From: Aliiruegeria lutimaris
GTDB lineage: Bacteria > Pseudomonadota > Alphaproteobacteria > Rhodobacterales > Rhodobacteraceae
Direction: 5' to 3'
Length of the DNA: 51,491 nucleotides
NCBI RefSeq assembly: GCF_900099935.1
Contig: NZ_FNEK01000034.1
Coordinates: forward strand, 1 to 51,491
Part shown: in pieces, positions 44,990 through 51,491 of the stretch
How positions within the stretch are numbered: position 1 is the first letter of the stretch
How the letters are laid out: each line of letters begins with the position of its first letter
The notes under the pieces: generated by a model
Told to the model about the DNA's origin: nothing
The model's input: the letters and a program-made list of their open reading frames with translations, nothing else
Databases searched by the model: none
Program-made: the position numbers and the translations under genes

Positions 44990-45954
44990 TCGAGGCCCGC
45001 TGCCTTGCGGAGCGCGGCGACTAGCTCGGGATAAGTCTCGGCGTACTTGTCGTAAACCGACTGAGTCGCTGCCTGATAGGCCGCCTTGTCGGCCTCGGCG
45101 AAGGTTGCGCCTTCTTCCTCCATTTTCGGCTGCAGAGCGGCATCGGAGGCCGCAACCATCTCGCGCTGCATCTTGCCGGCCTCGGCCGTGGCGCTCACCA
45201 CGCAGGCCTGGGTGGCCTCGTCGAGACCCGACCACCATGCAAGGCCAACAACCACCGGGGTGGTCTCGTACTTATGGCCGGTCATGGTGACGAAGGGCGT
45301 GATCTCGTGCAGCTTGGCTGAATAGATGTTCACCAGCGGGTTTTCTTGCCCGTCGAACACGCCCGATTCCAGCGCGGTCGGCAGTTCGGACCATGCGAGC
45401 GGTGCCGGTGCGGCGCCGAGCGCTTCGAAGATGTCCACGGTCATCTGATCCGGGGGGGTGCGGATCTTCATGCCTTTGAGATCGCCCGGGTTCGGGACGT
45501 TCTTGGTCAGGTGCGTGATGTTCCGGATGCCGTTATCCCAGAAACCAACGATCTTCAGGCCGGCATTGTTGGCGCGTGCATCGAGCATTTCGCCGACTTC
45601 ACCGTCAAGAACCGCCCAGGCCGTAGGCAGGTCGCTAAACAGGAAAGGCAGGCCCAGCAGGCCGATTTCCGGCACGATCTGGGACATGGCGCCCTGGCTG
45701 TTCGCCGTCACCTGGATGATGCCCGCCGAAGCCGAGGTCAGCATCTCGGCGTCGTCACCGAGAGTTGCCGAAGGCGCGACGTTGACGCTGTGTGCGCCAC
45801 CGGTGCACTCGGCAAAGAGCTCGCCCCATTTCTCGGCCGCCTCGTAACGCGGATTGCCCGGGTTGGCGCCATGCGCGAAGATGACCTCATCGGCCTGCGC
45901 GGCCCCGGCCAGCATCGTCGCGCCCAACAGGGCCGTGATCAACGTTGTCTTCAT
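44986..45954 (-). CDS. TRAP substrate-binding protein (DctP)
   Basis: This 322-residue periplasmic protein starts with a signal peptide (MKTTLITALLGATMLAGAAQA, cleavage after AQA). The mature part has FAHGANPGNPRYEAAEKWGEL, LKGMKIRTPPDQMTVDIFEALGAAPAPLAWSELPTALESGVFDGQENP, the region that ends in the substrate-binding Arg and loop of this family. The ligand is not readable. Neighbouring transketolase and SDR genes point to a sugar, polyol or sugar acid. An in-frame upstream extension has no role. Confidence 0.94.
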   Translation of the reverse strand: MKTTLITALLGATMLAGAAQADEVIFAHGANPGNPRYEAAEKWGELFAECTGGAHSVNVAPSATLGDDAEMLTSASAGIIQVTANSQGAMSQIVPEIGLLGLPFLFSDLPTAWAVLDGEVGEMLDARANNAGLKIVGFWDNGIRNITHLTKNVPNPGDLKGMKIRTPPDQMTVDIFEALGAAPAPLAWSELPTALESGVFDGQENPLVNIYSAKLHEITPFVTMTGHKYETTPVVVGLAWWSGLDEATQACVVSATAEAGKMQREMVAASDAALQPKMEEEGATFAEADKAAYQAATQSVYDKYAETYPELVAALRKAAGLE

Positions 45955-46119
45955 GGTTTTCCTCCTCAAGAAAAGCAACTTCCGTCGCCGCGCGAGAAGT
46001 CGCGGGCGTCCCGCGCGGCCCCTTCGGTCGAAGAGGCTGCGGTTCGTGATTTCGTTTTCTGGATCAGTCAATTTCCGGCTCGGCGCCCTCAGCCGCCAAG
46101 CCGTTCAATGGCCGGCGTC

Positions 46120-46884
46120 TCAGTGAATGAGCGAACCGCCGTTCACATCGACCTCGGTGCCGGTGCAATAGGCCGACAGGTCCGAGGCAAGGAACAGAGC
46201 GCAACCCGCGACATCGCTGGCCTCACCGGCGCGGCCCATCGGGATACCGGCCAGAACCATTTCCTTCATCTCCGGCGTCAGCTTGCCCTGCGTGATGTCC
46301 GTGGCGATGAAGCCCGGGCAGATCGCGTTGACGCGGACATTGTCGGGGGCCAGTTCGCGGGCGGAAGCCTTGGTCAGGCCGAGCACGCCGGCCTTGGCCG
46401 CGGAATAATGCGGGCCACCAAAGATGCCGCCACCGCGCTGTGCGGAGACCGACGACATGTTGACGATGGAGCCCGACTTGCGTCCGCGCATGTGCGGAAC
46501 AACGGCCTGGGTGCAGTAGAGCGTGCCGCGCAGGCTGACATCTGTCACCGCGTCATAATTCTCGGGTTCGATCTCCATGAATTTCAGCGGCTGGGTGATG
46601 CCGGCATTGTTCACGAGGATGTCGATCTGGCCCCATTTGGCGATAAGCGCGTCCATGACCTGCTGGGCCTGCGCCTTGTCGATCACGTTGCAGGCCATGC
46701 CGACATGCTGCGGGCCGAGATCGGCCGCGGCGGCTTCCGCCTGCGCCTGGTCGAGATCGAGGATCGCCACCGTCGCGCCATGCTCGGCAAAGAGTTTCGC
46801 GGTGGCCTTGCCCAGACCGCGCGGGGAGGCTGCGCCGGTGATGACGGCGAATTTGCCTTCAAGTAGTCCCATTTTATTCTCCAT
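46120..46884 (-). CDS. SDR oxidoreductase in the TRAP-transketolase operon
   Basis: This 254-residue short-chain dehydrogenase has VITGAASPRGLGKATAKLFAEHGA at the start (TGxxxxxG loop with an inserted Pro-Arg), NNAGITQPLKFMEIE, the catalytic SSVSAQRGGGIFGGPHYSAAKAG with Ser, Tyr and Lys, and a C-terminal DVNGGSLIH. It lies 165 bases before dctP and 12 bases after the transketolase B gene. Two start codons (46884, 46872) are possible; the first has ATTCTCC/GGAGAA just ahead. It probably oxidises a polyol or hydroxy compound taken up by the transporter. Confidence 0.92.
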   Translation of the reverse strand: MENKMGLLEGKFAVITGAASPRGLGKATAKLFAEHGATVAILDLDQAQAEAAAADLGPQHVGMACNVIDKAQAQQVMDALIAKWGQIDILVNNAGITQPLKFMEIEPENYDAVTDVSLRGTLYCTQAVVPHMRGRKSGSIVNMSSVSAQRGGGIFGGPHYSAAKAGVLGLTKASARELAPDNVRVNAICPGFIATDITQGKLTPEMKEMVLAGIPMGRAGEASDVAGCALFLASDLSAYCTGTEVDVNGGSLIH

Positions 46885-46896
46885 TCGTGAGGGCTG

Positions 46897-47925
46897 TCAG
46901 AGCCAGCTTTTGATTTGCTCGCCTACGGCACGGCGGGAGATCCCGTACATGTCGTGCAGCGTCGGCAGGGCGCCGGCTTCGAGGAATTGATCCGGCAGGC
47001 CGATCTGGCGGAAGACCGGCACGACACCCGCCGTCAGCAGGGTCGTGGCCACGGCTTCACCCAGCCCGCCAAGCTTGGTGTGGTTCTCGGCCACCACGCA
47101 GAGCCGGCCCTTGCCGGCCCCGGCGAGGATGGTCTCGGTATCGAGCGGCTTGATCGTCGGGCAGTGCAGCACGGCGACATCGATGCCGTCCTTCGCCAGA
47201 TCTTCGGCCGCGTCGAGCGCCCGCATCGTCATGATGCCGGTCGAGATCACGAGGACGTCCTTGCCCTCGCGGATCATCTGCGCCTTGCCCAGCTTGAACT
47301 GGTAGTCCGGCTTGTGCTTCTGCAGCACATTGGCGACCTGGCCGCGCAGGAGCCGCGCATAGACCGGGCCGTTGTAGGCCACGAGTTCGGGCACCATCTG
47401 CGCCACGTCCGTCGCGTCGCAGGGATCGACGATGGCGATATCCGGGAGCCCGCGGAAGATGGCGATGTCTTCGGTCGCCTGGTGGCTCGGTCCGTAACCG
47501 GAGGTGAGGCCCGGCAGGGCGCAGCAGATCTTCACCGGCAGACCTTCTTCGGCGATCGTCTGGGAGACGAAATCATAGGCCCGGCGCGATGCGAACACGG
47601 CATAAGTCGTGGCAAAGGGGATGAACCCTTCATGGGCGAGGCCGGCGGCCGTTCCCATCAGCGACTGCTCGGCCATGCCCATCTGGTAGAACCGGTCGGG
47701 ATAGGCATTCGCAAAGACATGCAGGTCGGTATATTTTGACAGATCGGCCGAGAGGCCGACAATGCGCTCGTCCTTTTCGGCCAACGCGTTCAGCGCGTTA
47801 CCAAAGGGGGCGGCGACGGTATCATAGCCCTCCGCCTCGAGCGAGGCGATCATCGCGGAAGTGGCCTGTTTCCCCTCGGGGACCTTGCGAGGCTCATATT
47901 TGCGGGCGCGTGTCGCGGCGGTCAT
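46897..47925 (-). CDS. Transketolase, C-terminal subunit (split type)
   Basis: This 342-residue protein has the pyrimidine-binding and C-terminal transketolase domains: ERIVGLSADLSKYTDLHVFANAYPDRFYQMGMAEQSLMGTAAGLA, with the Glu that activates thiamine diphosphate, and CALPGLTSGYGPSHQATEDIAIFRG, then a LCVVAENHTKLGGLGEAV C-terminal domain. It is the partner of the N-terminal subunit gene just upstream, which its start overlaps by four bases. Split transketolases occur in special sugar pathways such as apulose or sulfosugar breakdown. Confidence 0.95.
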   Translation of the reverse strand: MTAATRARKYEPRKVPEGKQATSAMIASLEAEGYDTVAAPFGNALNALAEKDERIVGLSADLSKYTDLHVFANAYPDRFYQMGMAEQSLMGTAAGLAHEGFIPFATTYAVFASRRAYDFVSQTIAEEGLPVKICCALPGLTSGYGPSHQATEDIAIFRGLPDIAIVDPCDATDVAQMVPELVAYNGPVYARLLRGQVANVLQKHKPDYQFKLGKAQMIREGKDVLVISTGIMTMRALDAAEDLAKDGIDVAVLHCPTIKPLDTETILAGAGKGRLCVVAENHTKLGGLGEAVATTLLTAGVVPVFRQIGLPDQFLEAGALPTLHDMYGISRRAVGEQIKSWL

Positions 47926-48770
47926 TCCGGGGTCTCCTCGTCAAGAACGGCCAGGGCCTTCTGCCATTCGTCGGGCTCGACCCGCACGAAATGAGTGATC
48001 TCACGCTCTTCCAGGAAGGGCACGCCCTTGCACATCTTCGTGTCGCAGATAATCACGCGCGGCCGGGCACCCTCGTGCTCGCGCGCGGCATCGAAGGCGG
48101 CGACCAGCGTATCAATGTCGTTGCCGTCGATCCGCTGGGTGAACCAGCCAAAAGCCTCGAACTTGGCGTCGATCGGCTCGGAGGAACACATGCCGGTCGA
48201 CGCACCATCGGCCTGCTGGTTGTTGAAATCGACGATGCAGATCAGGTTGCCGAGCTTGTGATGGGCCGCGGCCATCGCCGCCTCCCAGGTCGAGCCTTCA
48301 CCCAACTCGCCATCGGACATCAGGTTGAAAACGAAGGCCGGGCTGTCCTTGCGCTTGAGACCGAGCGCGCGCCCAACGGCCACCGAGAGGCCAAGACCGA
48401 GCGAGCCGCCGCTCATCTCCATGCCGGGTGTGTAACTGGCCATGCCGGACATTGGCATGCGGCTATCGTCCATCCCGTAGGTTCCAAGCTCTTCCTCGGG
48501 CAGGATGCCCGCTTCCATCAACGCCGCGTAGAAAGCGATGGCATAGTGGCCGATGGAGAGTTGGTAGCGATCGCGCCCTTCCCATTCGGGATCCTCGGCA
48601 CGGTACTCAACTGCGTGAAAGAACGAGACGGCGAGAACGTCGGCGACGCCGAGCGCCTGTCCGACATAACCCTGCCCCTGAACTTCTCCCATCTGGATGG
48701 CTTTGCGACGGATATTCCATGCTCGCCTTGCAAGCGAGACATTCGATCGTCTCTCGATCGAAGCTTCCAT
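47922..48770 (-). CDS. Transketolase, N-terminal subunit (split type)
   Basis: This 282-residue protein is the thiamine diphosphate-binding half: RDRYQLSIGHYAIAFYAALMEAG, GLGLSVAVGRALGLKR, and MSDGELGEGSTWEAAMAAAHHKLGNLICIVDFNNQQADG, the GDG...NN motif that holds Mg and the cofactor, in which the usual first Gly of GDG is Ser. The ATG at 48770 has AGGA ahead. The first 20 codons also carry two hairpin-forming palindromes. It begins the operon tkt(N)-tkt(C)-SDR-dctP-dctQ-dctM, and the promoter lies upstream of 48770. Confidence 0.95.
   Translation of the reverse strand: MEASIERRSNVSLARRAWNIRRKAIQMGEVQGQGYVGQALGVADVLAVSFFHAVEYRAEDPEWEGRDRYQLSIGHYAIAFYAALMEAGILPEEELGTYGMDDSRMPMSGMASYTPGMEMSGGSLGLGLSVAVGRALGLKRKDSPAFVFNLMSDGELGEGSTWEAAMAAAHHKLGNLICIVDFNNQQADGASTGMCSSEPIDAKFEAFGWFTQRIDGNDIDTLVAAFDAAREHEGARPRVIICDTKMCKGVPFLEEREITHFVRVEPDEWQKALAVLDEETPE
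48722..48762 (-). repeat. Two short palindromes at the 5' end of the transketolase gene
   Basis: TTCGATCG and CGATCGAA (48742-48749, 48755-48762) and CTCGC with GCGAG (48722-48738) are exact inverted repeats inside codons 3-17 of the N-terminal transketolase subunit. They can form stems in the mRNA close to the start codon. Confidence 0.5.
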
Positions 48771-49119
48771 ATTTCTTGATCCTCCTGAGAGACGCGTCGA
48801 TCTGCGTCCCGTGGAGGGCATCTTGCGGCAAACAATCGGGAAACGAAACAAACTAGAATTATCACTTTGCGTAGAAGAAATTAACAAAGCGCTCGGAAGC
48901 TGAATGCCGCTAGTGTTTTCAAAGGGCTAAATGACCCACCCAGGTAACCAAGAACACGGATTCCGTCTCCCGAATCCTGCCTTTCTTGGTGACCCGCCGT
49001 ACAGGTCACGCGTTGCTTGGAGACATCCAGGTGAATCGCGCGGAACCTTTGCGGCAACGGCGTCAAGTCCCGCCCGGGACTCAGTTGGAAACAGGCACCC
49101 CACATTTCGAGCAGGCCAC
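48771..49119. other. Promoter region of the TRAP-transketolase operon, no gene seen
   Basis: These 349 bases hold no credible gene. The 48835-48895 part is AT-rich (ACTAGAATTATCACTTTGCG) and is the likely promoter of the minus-strand operon. I see no clear palindromic operator. Frames over the rest are short and unrecognised. Confidence 0.5.
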
Positions 49120-49359
49120 CTATACGGACGGATACTTCAACCTGCCGACCACCTTCTCCGCCAGGAAGAAGCTCTCCGGTCCGACGAGCAGGGACAGCAG
49201 GAAAGCGACCGGCCATGCCACGGCAAAGTGGGCGAGCCAGGTCTGAATCCAACCGGGCGCGAAGCCGGTCGGCACGGCGGAAAAGATCCCGGTCATTATC
49301 AGCGCCATCAGGAAGGAGATGAAGATTTGCGCCGTGAAGAGGGTTGTTGTGTCTTTCAT
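49120..49359 (-). CDS. DUF2798 small membrane protein
   Basis: This 79-residue protein has two membrane segments: FISFLMALIMTGIFSAV and WLAHFAVAWPVAFLLSLLV, ending with a FFLAEKVVGRLKYP tail. This matches DUF2798, small two-helix membrane proteins of unknown role. A competing frame on the same strand is a shadow. The gene stands alone on the minus strand between the transketolase operon promoter and the hpa region. Confidence 0.85.
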   Translation of the reverse strand: MKDTTTLFTAQIFISFLMALIMTGIFSAVPTGFAPGWIQTWLAHFAVAWPVAFLLSLLVGPESFFLAEKVVGRLKYPSV

Positions 49360-49687
49360 TGTCGAACTCCGTATTCAAACCTGAAAACCCCGCAACGGCA
49401 GGACCGGCGCGGGCTCGCGATCATGAATGTCGTGGGTTCGAAACTCGACTAGCTCCCGCCTTTCAAGGCGGTGACCGGGATAACCGAACCGGCCGGACGT
49501 TTTTCGACATCACCCGCCTGCTAGCGTAACCGGGAACGGCCGGTCAAGCGCGTGAACGCAGAGTGATTGTGCGGCTGACCGATAGCGCCCCAGCGGTTGG
49601 CTCCCCTGCCCGCACACACTCTGGCCAGTTTACCCGGAACGTGTTTCAGCACAGCCCCCCCGACAACTTCGTGACGCCGCCTGTTCG
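49360..49687. other. Gene-free stretch between the DUF2798 gene and hpaR
   Basis: No gene was found in these 328 bases. A CCGCC/GGCGG hairpin (49456-49471) and a GTTCGAAAC stretch (49437-49445) look faintly tRNA-like, but no cloverleaf can be built. The DUF2798 promoter should lie in the first part. Confidence 0.45.
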
Positions 49688-50155
49688 TCAAAGCTCGTCG
49701 TCCAACGCCGTTCGGAGCGCCACCAGGTCATCGGTCAAGCGTTGCAACAGTTCGGTTCCAACACGCGCTTCGATATCGGCGTAGATACGTGCGCTGGACG
49801 GTGCGACCGTTGCGATGAAGGTCCGCCCCTTTTCCGTGAGCGAGATCAGGCTGCGCCGTCCGTCGGTCTCGTCCCGCCGGCTTGCTACCAGCTTCCGCGC
49901 CTCCAGCGCCTTGATCATTCGCGTCAGGGACGGCGCCAGAATGCAGGCCAGATCGGCGAGCCGCGACGCATCCATCTCGCCACGTTCCTGCAGCACCCGG
50001 ATCACCCTCCACTGCTGCTCGGTAATGTCGTGAGCGTGCAGCAATGGACGGAAATGCTCCATCACCGCCTCGCGGGCACTCAACAGCAATATCGGCAGGG
50101 TTCGGCGCGTGTTGGCCAGTTCGAACCCGTCATGAATCGATTCTGGCGCCACCAT
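49688..50155 (-). CDS. hpaR: Homoprotocatechuate pathway regulator HpaR (MarR family)
   Basis: This 155-residue MarR-type regulator has FELANTRRTLPILLLSAREAVMEHFRPLLHAHDITEQQWRVIRVLQERGEMDASRLADLACILAPSLTRMIKALEARKLV, typical of HpaR/HpcR, which represses the homoprotocatechuate (3,4-dihydroxyphenylacetate) genes and is released by the aromatic acid. It is divergent from hpaF and hpaE with 250 bases between, which hold two repeated candidate operators. The ATG at 50155 fits the family start better than the earlier frame opening. Confidence 0.9.
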   Translation of the reverse strand: MVAPESIHDGFELANTRRTLPILLLSAREAVMEHFRPLLHAHDITEQQWRVIRVLQERGEMDASRLADLACILAPSLTRMIKALEARKLVASRRDETDGRRSLISLTEKGRTFIATVAPSSARIYADIEARVGTELLQRLTDDLVALRTALDDEL

Positions 50156-50297
50156 TCCGCTCCCCCGTAACTTTCCGCCCACTTCGCCCAGCCGTCCTCA
50201 CAAGGCACGCACAAGCCAAGTACTTAACATCGGAAATTACTGCTCTTTCCGAATATCGTCAAATTTATTGAATAAACGATAATATTCCGGATTGTTA

Positions 50298-50385
50298 CTT
50301 ACCATGTTAATGATGTATTCATGTCAAGAATCGCTTCGTAACGACAAAAAACAGCCATACGCTATAACTTAACACGTTAATGATG
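50298..50385. promoter_or_regulatory. Two direct copies of a dyad operator upstream of hpaF
   Basis: CTTACCATGTTAATGATG (50298-50315) and CTTAACACGTTAATGATG (50368-50385) agree at 16 of 18 bases. Each contains an internal dyad of the TTAAC-GTTAA type; the second is exact. They are 70 bases apart start to start, close to seven helix turns. A further half-site (ACTTAACAT) is at 50221-50229. The place between hpaR and hpaF and the pattern make them likely HpaR sites, perhaps with DNA looping. Confidence 0.65.
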
Positions 50386-50405
50386 CTGCCGAGGGAGGAG
50401 ATCTC

Positions 50406-50795
50406 GTGCCAAATCTGACAATAGAATATTCCCCCGGGCTCGAGTCCCGGGCCGATCTTTCGATGCTCTGCCAACAGCTGCATGACGCAATGGTTGGCGC
50501 CGGGATCTTCCCTCTCGCCGGGATCCGCATCCGCGCCCATCGCGCCGATCATTGCATCGTCGCCGATGGTCTGCCGGAGAACGACTTTGCCGCGCTCACC
50601 CTCGCCGTCGGCGCCGGCAGGTCGAGGGAAGCACTGCAGAAAGCCGGCGAGGCAATTTTCGTCGCCGCACAGAGCGCGCTCGTCGAGCCCCTCTCCACAC
50701 CGCATTTCGCCCTTTCGCTCGAAATCCGCGTCATCGACCCGGTGCTGAGCTGGAAAGACACACCCATTCACGCCCGCCTCGCGGGCCAGAACTGA
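50406..50795 (+). CDS. hpaF: 5-carboxymethyl-2-hydroxymuconate delta-isomerase
   Basis: This 129-residue protein is a tautomerase-fold isomerase of the homoprotocatechuate meta-cleavage pathway (HpaF/HpcD). Met is followed directly by Pro2, the catalytic base after Met removal, in MPNLTIEYSPGLE. The C-terminal LEIRVIDPVLSWKDTPIHARL is also conserved. It precedes hpaE by 10 bases, so they would be one transcript. The rest of the pathway lies outside the window, if present. Confidence 0.92.
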   Translation: MPNLTIEYSPGLESRADLSMLCQQLHDAMVGAGIFPLAGIRIRAHRADHCIVADGLPENDFAALTLAVGAGRSREALQKAGEAIFVAAQSALVEPLSTPHFALSLEIRVIDPVLSWKDTPIHARLAGQN

Positions 50796-50805
50796 AGGAT
50801 CGGAC

Positions 50806-51165
50806 ATGGATGTTCTGAACGAAAATATCGCCCGCGCGTCCGCCTACATGGCGAAATTCCGCGAGGCCGGCGTACTGAACCATATCAACGGCGCTTCCGT
50901 GCCGGCCGCCTCCGGTGAAACCTTCGAGACGATTTCACCGGTGGACCTCAAGTCACTCGCTCCCGTCGCCAAGGGGGGCGCGGAGGATATCGACCGTGCC
51001 GTCGCCGCGGCCACGGAGGCCTTCAAGACCTGGTCGAAAACGCCCGGCAAGGAGCGCCGCGCGATCCTCATCAAGGTCGCCGAAGCCATCGAGGCGCGCG
51101 CCGAGGAGATCGCCTTCACCGAATGCATGGATACTGGTCAGGCGCTGCGTTTCATGTCGAAAGCG
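50806..51165 (+). pseudogene. hpaE: 5-carboxymethyl-2-hydroxymuconate semialdehyde dehydrogenase, cut by an IS
   Basis: The first 120 codons match HpaE-type aldehyde dehydrogenases: FREAGVLNHINGASVPAASGETFETISPVDLKSLAPVAKGGAEDIDRAVAAATEAF and ECMDTGQALRFMSKA. After about 51165 the family sequence ends and the left end of an IS110-type element begins. The cofactor and catalytic Cys domains are absent from the visible part, and would lie beyond the element outside the window. So the gene is broken here. Confidence 0.9.
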
Positions 51166-51172
51166 GATGAGG

Positions 51173-51248
51173 TGGATGGCTCCTGCTCCACCGGCATCGA
51201 ACGTGCCAAAGTGCAGTTGTCATCGACTGCGAGGAAAGGAGCCATCCA
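51173..51248 (+). mobile_element. Left end of the IS110 element
   Basis: TGGATGGCTCC (51173-51183) and GGAGCCATCCA (51238-51248) are an exact 11-base inverted repeat flanking a 54-base spacer, immediately before the transposase ATG. This short structured leader is typical of IS110-type elements, whose ends lack classic terminal repeats and in some cases encode a guide-like non-coding RNA. The exact junction with hpaE lies between 51165 and 51173. Confidence 0.65.
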
Positions 51249-51491
51249 ATGACAGTAAAGACGGTGGGCCTGGATTTGGCCAAGGACGTTTTTCAGGTGC
51301 ACTGCGTTTCGGCTACCGGGCGTAAGATCATCAACAAGAAAATCAAACGCGCGAAGCTGCTCGCCTTCTTCGAGACATTGCCACGCTGTGTGGTTGGAAT
51401 GGAGGCTTGCGGTTCAGCCCATCACTGGGGTCGCGAACTGCGCAAGCTTGGCCATGATGTTCGGCTCATGCCGGCGGCCTATGTCAAACCT
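51249..51491 (+). CDS. IS110-family transposase, 5' part
   Basis: The frame starts MTVKTVGLDLAKDVFQVHCVSATGRKI and continues through CVVGMEACGSAHHWGRELRKLGHDVRLMPAAYVKP, the DEDD-type N-terminal (RuvC-like) domain of IS110/IS116/IS902 recombinases with the first acidic residues of the catalytic site (the Asp of GLDLAK and the Glu of MEACG). It is cut by the window end after 81 codons. The protein belongs to the element that breaks hpaE. Confidence 0.93.
   Translation, partial: MTVKTVGLDLAKDVFQVHCVSATGRKIINKKIKRAKLLAFFETLPRCVVGMEACGSAHHWGRELRKLGHDVRLMPAAYVKP

Noticed and set aside
49437-49471. tRNA-like motifs (GTTCGAAAC and a CCGCC/GGCGG stem)
   Set aside because: The loop is six bases rather than seven, the order of arms is wrong, and no acceptor or D stem can be formed.

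Overview
The window looks like a chromosome segment of a member of the Rhodobacteraceae (Alphaproteobacteria, roseobacter-like). The evidence is the high-GC coding, ethylmalonyl-CoA pathway genes (mcl2, mch, ccr, ecm), a four-gene sdh operon next to them, Rhodobacteraceae-type small proteins, a GC-rich intergenic repeat, TRAP transporters and a LuxI/LuxR locus. Species cannot be assigned from the sequence alone.

Layout. Positions 1-320 hold the tail of an IS5-type transposase. 426-11600 is a core-metabolism block: malate dehydrogenase, a TSUP permease, the mcl2-nnrU-DUF1737-mch cluster, a frameshifted manganese transporter gene (mntH) divergent from mntR, and sdhC-sdhD-sdhA-(secreted hypothetical)-sdhB. 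11880-18250 carries housekeeping genes: a DUF1989 protein, ybjN-proC-csaA, ubiK, lgt, a NDUFAF7-type methyltransferase, pgeF and a 48-residue protein behind a nested palindromic leader. 18430-22625 holds a Hint-domain protein, a RecD-like helicase and a quorum-sensing locus (small ORF, luxR, luxI, with a palindrome before luxI). 23047-30305 has ccr and ecm back to back, an H-NS-like protein, deoD, tdk, a GntR regulator, a YgjP-type metalloprotease and a TIGR02300 protein.

From the tRNA-Ala(GGC) at 30375 onward the window is accessory in character. An integrase N-terminal remnant directly follows the tRNA. Then come a universal stress protein and an alanine/sodium symporter, then a sugar-acid cluster: a dead idonate dehydrogenase gene, a 2-hydroxyacid dehydrogenase, an SDR, a 6PGDH-like dehydrogenase, an EthD-like protein, a LacI regulator and a YhcH protein, with a perfect 18-bp operator between the divergent arms. 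An IS3-type remnant separates this from a 3-hydroxybenzoate/phenol-type flavin monooxygenase with a divergent MarR regulator. A LysR gene follows, then a minus-strand operon of split transketolase, SDR and TRAP transporter genes. The window ends in a homoprotocatechuate (hpa) cluster whose hpaE is cut by an IS110-family element.

How the genes work together. The ethylmalonyl-CoA genes (ccr, ecm, mch, mcl2) with mdh and sdh feed acetyl-CoA-derived glyoxylate, malate and succinate into central metabolism. The accessory half is a set of separately regulated catabolic modules (sugar acids, aromatic acids, a probable ketose or polyol), several of them damaged by point mutation or insertion sequences. 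All calls come from reading the sequence; no database search was run.
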